From the NCBI GenBank assembly GCA_035758825.1, contig DASTWA010000005.1:1-64000 (forward strand): a DNA stretch of 64,000 bases, read 5' to 3'. The stretch comes from JARIHD01 sp035758825. GTDB lineage: Bacteria; Patescibacteriota; Saccharimonadia; Saccharimonadales; UBA4665. Every line of letters starts with the position of its first letter. The stretch's first letter is position 1. Position numbers and translations under genes: made by a program. Positions 32,583 to 40,612 of this stretch are shown piece after piece. Below the pieces are notes generated by a model, which searched no databases, was not told the origin of the DNA, and saw only the letters and a program-made list of their open reading frames with translations.

Positions 32583-33125
32583 ATGCTTGCGAAATGGGGC
32601 AGTGCTTGCAAGAATGGGCTAATGGAGGCCTACCGCATTTCGACACCGCGCTATTGCCTGGAGGCTTTTAGAGCTCAGTTCAGTAATCGGAGCGTCCTTG
32701 GCAAATTAGCCCTAAAGGCGGGCGGAGCGGTAGGCGCACTGACCGCAGCGGGGGTGGCTATTTTGGGAGCCGCTCAGTTTAACGAGGCCATAAACCCCGA
32801 GCCTGTCCTTGTGGGCAACACCGCTCCGAGTGACGTAGGCAAACAGCTCGGTTACCACCTCCATAATTCAATAGAGCAAGCACAAGAAGATTTTACTTAT
32901 TCGATGGGCGCCTGGGGCGCCTTTTCTGTACTTTTGGCGTCGGGCATCGGCCTTATTGCTTACGGTTCCTCAAGGCGGCGCTCCGAACCCGCCGTGCCGA
33001 TTACAGAGTTCTATGATATGCCAGACCCTGACCTAACCGAAGATATTGATCCCAGCTCAACGCTAGTCATACACAATCCGCAGACAAGCCTTGCCGATGA
33101 AATATTTGATGGCGGACCGTATTGA
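32583..33125 (+). CDS. Small bitopic membrane protein of unknown function
   Basis: Up to 180 aa; ATG 32622 (MEAYRIS) is an alternative start. Two hydrophobic segments are visible (about residues 45-65 and 107-125), with an intervening polar loop and an acidic C-terminal tail (YDMPDPDLTEDIDPSS). No recognised domain. The stop codon overlaps the -35 box of the secE promoter. Confidence 0.55.
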   Translation: MLAKWGSACKNGLMEAYRISTPRYCLEAFRAQFSNRSVLGKLALKAGGAVGALTAAGVAILGAAQFNEAINPEPVLVGNTAPSDVGKQLGYHLHNSIEQAQEDFTYSMGAWGAFSVLLASGIGLIAYGSSRRRSEPAVPITEFYDMPDPDLTEDIDPSSTLVIHNPQTSLADEIFDGGPY

Positions 33126-33187
33126 CCGTATGGATTATTTGCGGTATGCTTGACTTGTTGGAACCTACTGTAATGGTAGGTTTTTTA
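33122..33187 (+). promoter_or_regulatory. secE-nusG promoter with terminator-like hairpin at the transcript 5' end
   Basis: TTGACC (33122-33127), 17 bp, TATGCT (33145-33150) form a good sigma-70-type promoter. Transcription should begin near 33157. Immediately after, AACCTAC and GTAGGTT (33162-33182) form a 7-bp stem followed by a T-run. It looks like an intrinsic terminator placed at the very start of the message, before the Shine-Dalgarno TTAGGGGAG of secE. It may act as an attenuator or as a stabilising 5' hairpin. Confidence 0.65.
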
Positions 33188-33208
33188 CATTTATTAGGGG
33201 AGTAAAGA

Positions 33209-33595
33209 GTGGCAGAGCAACCAGACAAGACAAAGCGTCGCATAGTCAAAAAGGCTGAAACTGTTCGAGAAAAGGCCGAGAAGGCAACCGAGAGCAGCAA
33301 GCAACCACGCCGGCTACAAGCTACAAAACGCCGTGCCGGAGCACCGTTCCGCGTACTTGGCAAAGTTTTAGCAAAGCTCGGAAAGTTCAAACCTTTCCGG
33401 ATCATCGGCTTAATTCTGGTTCCGCCATACATCAGGAACAGCTGGCGCGAGCTTCGCCAGGTTACCTGGCTCAAACCAAAGGAGTCATTCCGCCTGACGT
33501 ATGCTGTTATCGCCTTTGCGGCGATTTTTGGGGCACTCGTTGCGCTCCTGGACTTTGGTTTAGATAAAGTATTTAAAGAGGTATTACTAAAGTAA
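33209..33595 (+). CDS. secE: Protein translocase subunit SecE
   Basis: 128 aa from GTG 33209, preceded by AGGGGAG. SecE is the small clamp subunit of the SecYEG channel in the cytoplasmic membrane. A basic, Ala/Lys-rich N-terminal extension of about 65 residues precedes the conserved amphipathic helix (SWRELRQVTWLKPKES) and one C-terminal membrane helix (LTYAVIAFAAIFGALVALLDF). The single-helix form is usual outside the enterics. The stop overlaps the nusG start (TAATG), so the two are coupled, as in most bacteria. Confidence 0.93.
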   Translation: MAEQPDKTKRRIVKKAETVREKAEKATESSKQPRRLQATKRRAGAPFRVLGKVLAKLGKFKPFRIIGLILVPPYIRNSWRELRQVTWLKPKESFRLTYAVIAFAAIFGALVALLDFGLDKVFKEVLLK

Positions 33596-34137
33596 TGAGC
33601 AAGCGATACGACGCAACCAAACAGTGGTATGCCATCCACACTTACAGTGGCTACGAAGAGAAAGTTGCCGAATCAATCCGCCAGCGCGCCGACAGCTTGG
33701 ACATGAAGGACAAGATCTTCCAGGTGCTGGTACCAAAAGAAAAGATGATCGAAATCAAGAACGGCAAGCGCCGTGTTGTCGAGAAGCGCATCTTCCAGGG
33801 CTACGTGCTAGTCCAGATGAAGATGTCCGAAGACGCTTGGTACATCGTCCGCAACACCCCGAGCGTAACCGGTTTCGTAGGCTCTGGTTCTGAACCAACG
33901 CCTATCGGCACCGACGAGATCGAAAAGATCCAAAAGCGCATGGGCCTTGAACAGCCTAAGCACAAGATCGACTACCGCCTTGGCGAAGTCGTCAGCATTA
34001 CCGACGGTCCGTTCAAGGGCTTTGACGGTGCGATCAACGAGATTGACGCTGCCAAGGGTAAGCTTAAGGTCTTAGTCAACATGTTCGGCCGCGAAACGCC
34101 AGTCGAACTGGATAGTCTCCAGGTCAAGCGCGTTTAA
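33595..34137 (+). CDS. nusG: Transcription termination/antitermination factor NusG
   Basis: 180 aa, the usual NusG length. The N-terminal NGN domain begins KQWYAIHTYSGYEEKVAESI and includes VEKRIFQGYVLVQM and NTPSVTGFVG. The C-terminal KOW domain is visible as GEVVSITDGPFKGFDGAINEID. NusG binds RNA polymerase and links it to Rho or the ribosome. Start ATG 33595 overlaps the secE stop. A strong terminator follows at 34153-34182, ending the secE-nusG unit. Confidence 0.97.
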   Translation: MSKRYDATKQWYAIHTYSGYEEKVAESIRQRADSLDMKDKIFQVLVPKEKMIEIKNGKRRVVEKRIFQGYVLVQMKMSEDAWYIVRNTPSVTGFVGSGSEPTPIGTDEIEKIQKRMGLEQPKHKIDYRLGEVVSITDGPFKGFDGAINEIDAAKGKLKVLVNMFGRETPVELDSLQVKRV

Positions 34138-34152
34138 GTCGAAAGTTCTCTT

Positions 34153-34182
34153 AAAAACACCCGTCTGAAAACGGGTGTTTTT
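34153..34182 (+). terminator. Rho-independent terminator after nusG
   Basis: AAAAACACCCGT and ACGGGTGTTTTT form a 12-bp stem with a 6-nt loop, followed by a T-rich tail. Confidence 0.9.
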
Positions 34183-34227
34183 AACTTCTGCACCCCACTT
34201 ACATCCATTTAAACGGTAGATAAACAC

Positions 34228-36612
34228 ATGTCTGAGTGCTCCAACGAATACAACGAAGCGACAGATATGCCATACGGCGGCTGTTTTGCGCCATTTGATT
34301 ACGATAATGCGAACACAGGTCATATACCGCACGGACCGGCCGATGACCCTGCTCACCGTGACATCGAAGACCGCTTTCCAGACGACAAAAACAATATTGT
34401 TTTGACGCCGGATACCGTTCGAGCACCGCTAGGTGAGTCTGTAGTTGTCGACGACAATGTAGATGCCGCTCCGGCGTCAGCTGACGACCCTGTGATTGTG
34501 GAGTTGGATTCATGTCCGGAATGGGGCTTGTTACGTGGCGAAGGCGTAGCTAAGACACCAGCCGCTTCAGAGCTAGACGTGAATGCCGAAGAAAAGCGGA
34601 CCAGAATGTCAATTCGCTGCGCACTCGACGCTTATCGCGGAGATATGCGCACATTCCCTCACCTGACCGACGACCAACGGAATAAGCTACACCAAGAGAT
34701 GCGTGCCATTGGCGACGAGGAAGCCGTTAAAGTCTTCTGTTACAAGCTTATGGTGCACGACATCGGCAAACAAGAAGCTGTAGCTAGGGCCGTAGGAGCG
34801 GGCCGCGACGTAGACCACGACGAAGTGTTTGCGCGGTTGATCTCTGACCCATCACATCAAGAGGCGCGCCGCCATTTTTTGCCTGGCTTCGATGGTTTGC
34901 CGGAATGGGGCAAGGACTTATTTATTAAAATGGTCCAGACCAAACTCAACTATGCCCAAATTCTGCAAGGGGAAGCTCCAGCAGAAACGATGAAGGCGAT
35001 TGAGTTCAGTGAGCCCCGGGTCATCCAATGGGAAATCCTTAAATCCAAGTTTGATATTTTTGGGGCTGCCGGCCATATTAACGAAGACGTGTCTTTGACA
35101 GCCAATGCCAGTACCGTCCGACGCATGAATAACCTGGATGCCGCCCTGACCGACCCGGCCCTCAGAACTGCCCAAGACCGCAACAACGCTTTTCATGACC
35201 GCGAAATTACCGATATGACCGGCGAGCAGTTGCCGACAGGTGAAGAAGAGCTCCGGCAGCTCCGTGCGTTGGCCCGGCTGGAATGCCATCTACGTACGCA
35301 AAGTCCCGAATCTTTCGCAGAATTGCGCAGAGACTTTGACGCGCAGAAACCGGTAGTCAAAGAGATACTTATATCCGAACTAAGCCGGACACAACGGCCT
35401 ACGTTAGCCTATTACGGCCCGCAACTTTTGAGGGTAGTGGCCGAACGTGAAGGTGGCGAGTTTGCCTTGACATACTTCGCCCATGTGCTCCAAGAAGCCC
35501 ACATTGCAGATTTGGAAGCCAGGCGTTCCGGCCAGTCAGGGATATCCACCGCGTTACTCGATGAGCATATACGAGCCATAAAGTCGGGCGAGCATAACCC
35601 CCGCGAACATGCGATGCGCTTTGAAGCGCGGGATGGTGCGTTGGTCGCTGTGACGCGCCCGGCTACGCTTGAAAGGCTAGACGGCGTCCCAGATTTTACC
35701 GAAGCGGATGCGGATGTCTTGCGCAACAAACGGATCATACTGGTAGGCGAGGGCGGCGGGTCGGATTGCATTCAGGCGGCCATGGTAGGCAAGCTTCTAA
35801 GCGGCAAATATGGATGTGAAGTTGTTGCCGTGGTCTCATCACGCAACGAGCAAAGGCTCGTCGAAAATACCGGATGGCAATCTGGCGCCCTCAAAGAGAT
35901 TACCGCCCAAACCCAACCGGTCGGTGGATGGCGCTTCCTGGAAAAAATCCCGCTCGAAGGAGGGTCATCCCCGATGTTTATCCTCAATTCGTCGGACCCA
36001 TACGAAATCAACGGCGACATGCAGGCTTTGGCGCATGCCACGGATGCAGACGTCGTTATTGGCGTAGATACGGGGGGCGACTCGTTCTTTCGTACACCAC
36101 ATGCCGGCTTTAGCAGCCGATCTGAGGCCGATATAACACCTGACCATGACTACACCACCATCAGCGGCCTCGCCAAATTGGCAAAAAGCATGGATAATCT
36201 TCGGGTTCTTTCGGTTGTTGTTGCCCCGGGGGTCGACACTCCAGCGTACGCCCGGCAAATAGTTGATCAAATCGGCGCGCGCCGTCTTCCGCTGGACCAA
36301 AACGACAAAGAAGCCATCAGGCGGCAGTACGCCGAGTGGCGAATGGACGGCAGTGGCAGCGAAGAAGGCCGCTACGGCAAAACGCCGCTCGCCTGGTTGC
36401 ACGCGCTTCAAAACCGCACTGGCTTCCAAACCTTAGCATTGCCGCTACGCAACGTTACCTCCAACACCAACCCTTGGCGAGCCTTTACCCAAGTCACGCC
36501 AGCGATGTCCGAGATACTCATCGCAAATTTGCCTGCCCACTTCGAGGCAGTCAGCCGAAAGCCGACCGAAGTGGAGACGAGATTAAACGCAGAGCAGGCT
36601 AGCAGCGAGTGA
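34228..36612 (+). CDS. Large two-part protein: HD-like region plus DUF1152-like region
   Basis: 794 aa, no signal peptide. An acidic N-terminus (about 110 aa) precedes a helical part with CYKLMVHDIGKQEAVARAVG (about residues 170-190), an intact HDxGK core of HD-type phosphohydrolases. The C-terminal third begins KRIILVGEGGGSDCIQAA (about 508) and contains VVIGVDTGGDSFF (about 610) and LSVVVAPGVDTPAY. The Gly-rich GEGGGSD and GVDTGGD pair is characteristic of the DUF1152 family. The joining of the two parts is unusual. It stands alone between the nusG terminator and the rplK promoter. Confidence 0.6.
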   Translation: MSECSNEYNEATDMPYGGCFAPFDYDNANTGHIPHGPADDPAHRDIEDRFPDDKNNIVLTPDTVRAPLGESVVVDDNVDAAPASADDPVIVELDSCPEWGLLRGEGVAKTPAASELDVNAEEKRTRMSIRCALDAYRGDMRTFPHLTDDQRNKLHQEMRAIGDEEAVKVFCYKLMVHDIGKQEAVARAVGAGRDVDHDEVFARLISDPSHQEARRHFLPGFDGLPEWGKDLFIKMVQTKLNYAQILQGEAPAETMKAIEFSEPRVIQWEILKSKFDIFGAAGHINEDVSLTANASTVRRMNNLDAALTDPALRTAQDRNNAFHDREITDMTGEQLPTGEEELRQLRALARLECHLRTQSPESFAELRRDFDAQKPVVKEILISELSRTQRPTLAYYGPQLLRVVAEREGGEFALTYFAHVLQEAHIADLEARRSGQSGISTALLDEHIRAIKSGEHNPREHAMRFEARDGALVAVTRPATLERLDGVPDFTEADADVLRNKRIILVGEGGGSDCIQAAMVGKLLSGKYGCEVVAVVSSRNEQRLVENTGWQSGALKEITAQTQPVGGWRFLEKIPLEGGSSPMFILNSSDPYEINGDMQALAHATDADVVIGVDTGGDSFFRTPHAGFSSRSEADITPDHDYTTISGLAKLAKSMDNLRVLSVVVAPGVDTPAYARQIVDQIGARRLPLDQNDKEAIRRQYAEWRMDGSGSEEGRYGKTPLAWLHALQNRTGFQTLALPLRNVTSNTNPWRAFTQVTPAMSEILIANLPAHFEAVSRKPTEVETRLNAEQASSE

Positions 36613-36634
36613 ATGGACGGGCGGGTTCAACGTA

Positions 36635-36663
36635 TGGACTTTTGGCGACCTCTGTTGTAGAAT
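36635..36663 (+). promoter_or_regulatory. Promoter for rplK-rplA
   Basis: TGGACT (36635-36640), 17 bp spacer, TAGAAT (36658-36663). The transcript would have a leader of about 70 nt before rplK, ending in AAAGGAGATACAATT just before the ATG. Confidence 0.65.
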
Positions 36664-36742
36664 AGTTACGTTACGCACTACTTAAAGGTAGGAGAACAAG
36701 TAGGGGCTTCTAACCCGAACGTTCGTAAAAGGAGATACAATT

Positions 36743-37171
36743 ATGGCTAAAGCCGTAAAAGCAAACTTGAAGATGAAAATCCGTGCCGGTCAGGCCAGCG
36801 CAGCACCTCCAGTAGGTAGCTCACTCGGTCAGCATGGCGTGAACATGATGGACTTCATCAACCCGTTCAACGACCAGACCAAAGACATGCAGGGTCAGAC
36901 CGTGACCGTGCACATTACCATTTTTGACGACCGCACCATGAAGTGGCGCGTTGTCGGTATGCCTACCGATGACCGCATCCGTGCAGCCCTCGGCATCCAG
37001 AAAGGTTCTGGCCGCCCTAACAGCGAAAAGATCGCCAAGAAACTCAGCGACGCCCAACTGACCAAGATTGCCGAAGAAAAAGCCGCCGACATGAACACTG
37101 ACGACGTCGAAGCCGTCAAGAAGATGGTCGCCGGCACCGCCCGTTCAATGGGTGTTGAAATCGAACAATAA
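36743..37171 (+). CDS. rplK: 50S ribosomal protein L11
   Basis: 142 aa, standard length. N-terminal KANLKMKIRAGQASAAPPVGSSLGQHGVNMMDFINPFN carries the Pro-rich thiopeptide-binding surface. The C-terminal rRNA-binding domain includes NSEKIAKKLSDAQLTKIAEEK and GTARSMGVEI. L11 binds the GTPase-associated centre of 23S rRNA. A good AAGGAG precedes the ATG. It is followed by rplA, the conserved order. Confidence 0.97.
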   Translation: MAKAVKANLKMKIRAGQASAAPPVGSSLGQHGVNMMDFINPFNDQTKDMQGQTVTVHITIFDDRTMKWRVVGMPTDDRIRAALGIQKGSGRPNSEKIAKKLSDAQLTKIAEEKAADMNTDDVEAVKKMVAGTARSMGVEIEQ

Positions 37172-37178
37172 TAACGTT

Positions 37179-37212
37179 GTGGGAGAGCCTCTAGCAGGCT
37201 CGGACGTACCAC
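37179..37212 (+). promoter_or_regulatory. L1-binding autoregulatory RNA element between rplK and rplA
   Basis: GTGG (37179-37182) pairs with CCAC (37209-37212), enclosing an inner hairpin GAGCCT/AGGCTC with loop CTAGC and asymmetric unpaired bases (GGAGA side, GGACGTA side). This matches the usual mRNA mimic of the L1 site on 23S rRNA (GUGGGAG ... ACCAC). It lies just before the rplA Shine-Dalgarno, so L1 binding would block translation. Recognised by pattern. Confidence 0.65.
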
Positions 37213-37226
37213 GAGGAGATACAATT

Positions 37227-38126
37227 ATGGCAGAAGACGCCAAGAAGAAGACTGAAGAAGTCGTAGAAGTAACCGAAACCCCAATTGTGGAAGCAGTTAC
37301 CGAAAAAGAAGATAAGACCGTAGCCAAAGCTGGCAAGCGCAGCGCCAAAGCTCTTGCCGAAGCCGAAGAAAAGGCCGCCAAGGAAGAGCGCAAAGAACAC
37401 GCTGCCGAAGAAGCTGAAAAGCCAAAGCAAGCCGCTAAGCCTGCACGTTCACGCCTTGAGCGCCAAGGCAAGAAATTCCAAGGCGTCGCCAAGCTCGTCG
37501 AAAAAGAGAAGGCCTACACATTGGCCGAAGCTCTGGACTTGGCCCTCAAGACCAACCCAGCTAAGTTTGACGCTACTGTCGAGCTGCACGTCAACCTGAA
37601 CGTTGACCCGCGCCACGCCGACCAGAACATCCGCGACAACCTCGTGCTGCCTGCCGGTACTGGCAAGACGATCCGCGTTGCTGTATTTGCCGACGATAAG
37701 ATCGACGGCGCTGACATCAGCGGCATCGAAGAAATTACCAAGCAGCTTGACAAGGGTGTAATGGACTTCGATATCCTTGTCGCTACTCCAGCCAACATGC
37801 CCAAGCTCGGTAAGTACGCCCGCGCACTTGGTCCACGCGGCCTTATGCCAAACCCAAAGAGCGGTACCGTTACTAACGACCTGGCAAAAGCTGTTAGCGA
37901 AGCCAAGGCCGGCCGTGTTGAATACCGTGTAGACAGCACTGGTATCGTCCACCTCGGTGTTGGTAAGGTAAGCTTCGGCAAAGAAAAGCTCGAAGAGAAC
38001 ATGCGCGCAGTATTTGCCAGTATCAAGAGCAACAAGCCAGCTTCTGTAAAGGGCACCTACGTAAAGACTATCCACGTCACTACGACTATGGGTCCTTCCA
38101 TCACTGTTGCGCAGAACGAACTCTAA
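37227..38126 (+). CDS. rplA: 50S ribosomal protein L1 with N-terminal extension
   Basis: 299 aa from ATG 37227 (GAGGAG upstream; an earlier in-frame ATG at 37152 overlaps rplK). Typical L1 is about 230 aa. Here the first 80 or so residues are a low-complexity Lys/Glu/Ala-rich extension (KKKTEEVVEVTE ... EEAEKPKQAAKPA) before the L1 core, SRLERQGKKFQGVAKLVEKEKAY. The core has KFDATVELHVNLN, DKGVMDFDILVATPANM and GPRGLMPNPKSGTV. L1 forms the L1 stalk near the E site. The charged extension is likely disordered and may bind RNA or proteins. Confidence 0.95.
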   Translation: MAEDAKKKTEEVVEVTETPIVEAVTEKEDKTVAKAGKRSAKALAEAEEKAAKEERKEHAAEEAEKPKQAAKPARSRLERQGKKFQGVAKLVEKEKAYTLAEALDLALKTNPAKFDATVELHVNLNVDPRHADQNIRDNLVLPAGTGKTIRVAVFADDKIDGADISGIEEITKQLDKGVMDFDILVATPANMPKLGKYARALGPRGLMPNPKSGTVTNDLAKAVSEAKAGRVEYRVDSTGIVHLGVGKVSFGKEKLEENMRAVFASIKSNKPASVKGTYVKTIHVTTTMGPSITVAQNEL

Positions 38127-38143
38127 GCCTAGTTAGGTACAAT

Positions 38144-38178
38144 AAAAAAATAGCACTCCACATGGGGTGCTATTTTTT
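38144..38178. terminator. Bidirectional terminator between rplA and the Nudix-like gene
   Basis: AAAAAATAGCACTCC and GGGGTGCTATTTTTT form a long stem with A- and T-runs on both sides, serving the two convergent genes. Confidence 0.9.
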
Positions 38179-38193
38179 GGCTGCTGAAGCTGG

Positions 38194-38679
38194 TTAGCCG
38201 ACGATGTCCGAGCCTTCCAATGACTTGATCCAGTCATCTTTGTCCAGCAGGCCCCGGTCGGTCATAAAAATGCTTGCGCAGCATGAACCGTGCTTTGCAC
38301 TTGGCTCCATAACCATCGGGTCGGTGGTCCAAATTTGGCTGCTGTATGCGGTGTGCGTTGTGTTCGCTTTGGCCACATCAGCGGTCTCACCTTCGTCCAA
38401 GGTCATTTCGATGTCCATCAGGAAAATGTCGTAATTATTCCGTTTCTGGAACATAAGGCCCAAGTAGCGGGATGCCGTTGCCTTGCAGCCGAGCTTTTCG
38501 CGGCAAACACGCTCCGCGCCTTGCTCTGGCAATTCACCAGGCTCCAACGTAACGGCGGGGAATCCCCAGGAACCAGCTAAGTCGCTATCTTCTTTTGGAC
38601 GACGCACTACCAAAAATTCGTCAGAGTCTTTGGACTTTTTTAATACGACTGCCACGGTAATCTTTGTTGGTTTTGCCAT
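38194..38679 (-). CDS. Nudix-fold protein with a degenerate catalytic box
   Basis: 161 aa, typical single Nudix size. The Nudix-box position reads PAVTLEPGELPEQGAERVC then REKLG. Against the canonical GG..E.GE...A..RE..EE.G, the leading Gly pair is Ala-Val, RE is Arg-Val and EE is Glu-Lys. Two of the glutamates that bind metal in active enzymes are thus missing, so hydrolysis of nucleoside diphosphate derivatives is doubtful. A binding or regulatory role is possible. The fold call is well supported by length and flanking strands (ITVAVVLKKSKDSDEFLVVRR). Confidence 0.75.
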   Translation of the reverse strand: MAKPTKITVAVVLKKSKDSDEFLVVRRPKEDSDLAGSWGFPAVTLEPGELPEQGAERVCREKLGCKATASRYLGLMFQKRNNYDIFLMDIEMTLDEGETADVAKANTTHTAYSSQIWTTDPMVMEPSAKHGSCCASIFMTDRGLLDKDDWIKSLEGSDIVG

Positions 38680-38828
38680 AGTGGATTATTCTACCATCCT
38701 TCTTGTACTTTAACTAGTGACCTTAATCACAGTAGATTATTTTCTCTTGGGCTACCTTTACAAGGCATGGAAGATTAGAGATAATCTGGATATCCTTTGT
38801 TTAACCTGATAGATTGGGAGAATACGCA

Positions 38829-38966
38829 ATGCAAGATGACAAAACGCAAGTTGACGGCTACTACGGCGACGACGACGCAAGCGACGAAGACATTGACCTC
38901 AGCTTCTTGGACGAAGACAAGGGCGACGAGTCGACCCAAGATTCGCTCGACAGCGAAAAGAAGTAG
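38829..38966 (+). CDS. Small acidic 45-residue protein
   Basis: ATG 38829 to TAG 38964-38966, with GGGAGA upstream. The product begins MQDDKTQVDGYYGDDDASDE and is dominated by Asp, Glu and Ser. It overlaps, in another frame, an N-terminal extension that could be read for the next gene. Codons here (repeated GAC GAC, GAA GAC) are far more protein-like than the Thr/Lys/Arg-rich alternative. The stop lies 4 bp before the TTG start of the glycosyltransferase. No family recognised; the composition suggests an intrinsically disordered protein. Confidence 0.6.
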   Translation: MQDDKTQVDGYYGDDDASDEDIDLSFLDEDKGDESTQDSLDSEKK

Positions 38967-38970
38967 CCCT

Positions 38971-40137
38971 TTGAAGATCGGTATCGTCGTACCGCACATC
39001 TTTATGCATCGGGACATACTTCCGCATGTTATTTTTTCGCCTGCCAAATTAGCGCTGGATCTAGCCGAAGGCTTGGCCGCGCAAGGACAGGAGGTTACAC
39101 TCTTTTCGCCCGGCCCGGTTGATACATCCGTCCGCAATGTGACGGCCGACTTAAGCTTGTTTGAGCATGAGCTGGCCCTGCGCGGCGACACCTACACCGA
39201 GCTTCTAAAGAAACATCCGTTTACCTTTATTACACTAGCCAGGCAGATGCAAAGCGAGCTGATCGCCAAGGCCTACCAGATGGCTAACGATGGCAGTCTG
39301 GATATCGTGCACATTTACACCAACGAAGAAGATACGGCGCTGCCATTTGCCGCCCTCTGTAATAAGCCGGTCGTCTTTACACATCACGACCCATTTAACT
39401 TTTTGGTCAAATACAAGAACTTATTTCCCAAATACAAGCACCTTAACTGGATTTCGATGTCCTACGCCCAACGCAAGGGCATGCCCGATGGCACCAACTG
39501 GGTGGGCAATGTCTACCACGGCTTGTCCGAGCCAAAGCTTAGGCCGGTAAAGGTTCCAGCCCGTGACTACGTCGCTTATTTGGGGCGCATCATCCAACCA
39601 AAAGGTGTGCATCTGGCCATCCAGGCCATCCTAAAGTACAACCAGGAACACTCGGATGTGCCGCTGAGGCTCAAGATCGCCGGCAAGCACTATGCCGGCC
39701 ACAAGAAGGATACTTACTGGCAAGAACAAGTCGAGCCGCACGTTGACGGCGAAGTCATACAATATGTCGGCTTTATTAACGACCCGGCCGCCAAGCGCGA
39801 ATTCCTAGGCAATGCCAAAGCTCTGGTCGTGCCATCATTATTTGACGAACCGTTCGGCCTGGTCAGTATTGAAGCCATGGCCTGCGGCACGCCGGTCGTC
39901 GGGCTGGATTCCGGCGCCATACCAGAGGTAATTGACGATAAGACAACCGGCTACGTGGTAGCAAAGGCTATGTCGGAAAATATTGTCAATGAACCAGCTA
40001 CAGTGCACGCCCTTGTCCGCAACCTGGAGCGCATCGAAGCCATCGACCGGGCAGTATGCCGCCGTACCTACGAGTCCAAGTTCACGATCGATCAGATGAT
40101 TGCTGGCCACCTTGAGGTATACGCCCGGCTAACGTAA
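38971..40137 (+). CDS. Glycosyltransferase family 4
   Basis: 388 aa from TTG 38971 (MKIGIVVPHIFMHRDILP). A longer frame starts at ATG 38797, but its first 58 residues overlap the small acidic gene and look non-coding. The N-terminal Rossmann half ends near FTHHDPFNF. The C-terminal half has VAYLGRIIQPKGVHLAI, KALVVPSLFDEPFGLVSIEAMACGTPVVG and GAIPEVI, the E-x7-E nucleotide-sugar motif of GT4 retaining enzymes. It likely acts at the membrane face in glycolipid or polysaccharide synthesis; the donor is unknown. Its end overlaps the convergent gene by about 55 bp. Confidence 0.85.
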   Translation: MKIGIVVPHIFMHRDILPHVIFSPAKLALDLAEGLAAQGQEVTLFSPGPVDTSVRNVTADLSLFEHELALRGDTYTELLKKHPFTFITLARQMQSELIAKAYQMANDGSLDIVHIYTNEEDTALPFAALCNKPVVFTHHDPFNFLVKYKNLFPKYKHLNWISMSYAQRKGMPDGTNWVGNVYHGLSEPKLRPVKVPARDYVAYLGRIIQPKGVHLAIQAILKYNQEHSDVPLRLKIAGKHYAGHKKDTYWQEQVEPHVDGEVIQYVGFINDPAAKREFLGNAKALVVPSLFDEPFGLVSIEAMACGTPVVGLDSGAIPEVIDDKTTGYVVAKAMSENIVNEPATVHALVRNLERIEAIDRAVCRRTYESKFTIDQMIAGHLEVYARLT

Positions 40138-40603
40138 GAGCTCCCAGCCTGTCAAACAGCTCCAACCGCGTCTCGACCACTGTAATCTCTGGTGAAAAAT
40201 AACCAAGCAGAAGCCGCCCGGCATTTTGGAAACGTCCCAAAAAGTATATGTCAGGCGTCACGGGCAAGTTGGCCGAGCGGCGCGCAATCCTGGCGCCCAC
40301 GGCGGCGCCCAGCTCCATTACCATGGTCCCTGGCGCGTGCGCAGGATCCTGTGGCGCAACATACACAAACGCATCACATCTCGCTGCCGCTTCCAAATCG
40401 AGCTGCGCCCGGCGCGCCGCTTCTTCGGGGTGGGCAAGTTTATTTTCTTTCCCGGCTAGCATTGTTTCGCGGGTGGTTGTCCAATCATGGGCCAACACGC
40501 AGCCAAGCTGCTCAAGCTCAGCCTGCAAAGCCTGGACTTCGTCTATTTCTCTGACAGAGCCAGAAACAAATACTTCGAGGCCAGGAGTGATGATTTCAGA
40601 CAT
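40082..40603 (-). CDS. Nucleoside 2-deoxyribosyltransferase-like protein
   Basis: 173 aa. The N-terminal Rossmann-like strand VFVSGSVREIDEVQALQAELEQLG, the central RRAQLDLEAAARCDAFVYV (with the Asp and Ala-rich helix) and GTMVMELGAAVGA with the conserved Glu fit the nucleoside 2-deoxyribosyltransferase / DUF4406-like fold. This fold cleaves or exchanges N-glycosidic bonds of deoxynucleosides. Last gene of the thymidylate block, 9 bp after thyA, which supports a role in deoxynucleotide salvage or clean-up. Confidence 0.65.
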   Translation of the reverse strand: MSEIITPGLEVFVSGSVREIDEVQALQAELEQLGCVLAHDWTTTRETMLAGKENKLAHPEEAARRAQLDLEAAARCDAFVYVAPQDPAHAPGTMVMELGAAVGARIARRSANLPVTPDIYFLGRFQNAGRLLLGYFSPEITVVETRLELFDRLGALTLAGRIPQGGQQSSDRS

Positions 40604-40612
40604 TCCGCGAAC

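Noticed and set aside
37281..37440. Possible signal or transmembrane role for the L1 extension
   Set aside because: The extension is highly charged and low-complexity, with no hydrophobic stretch.
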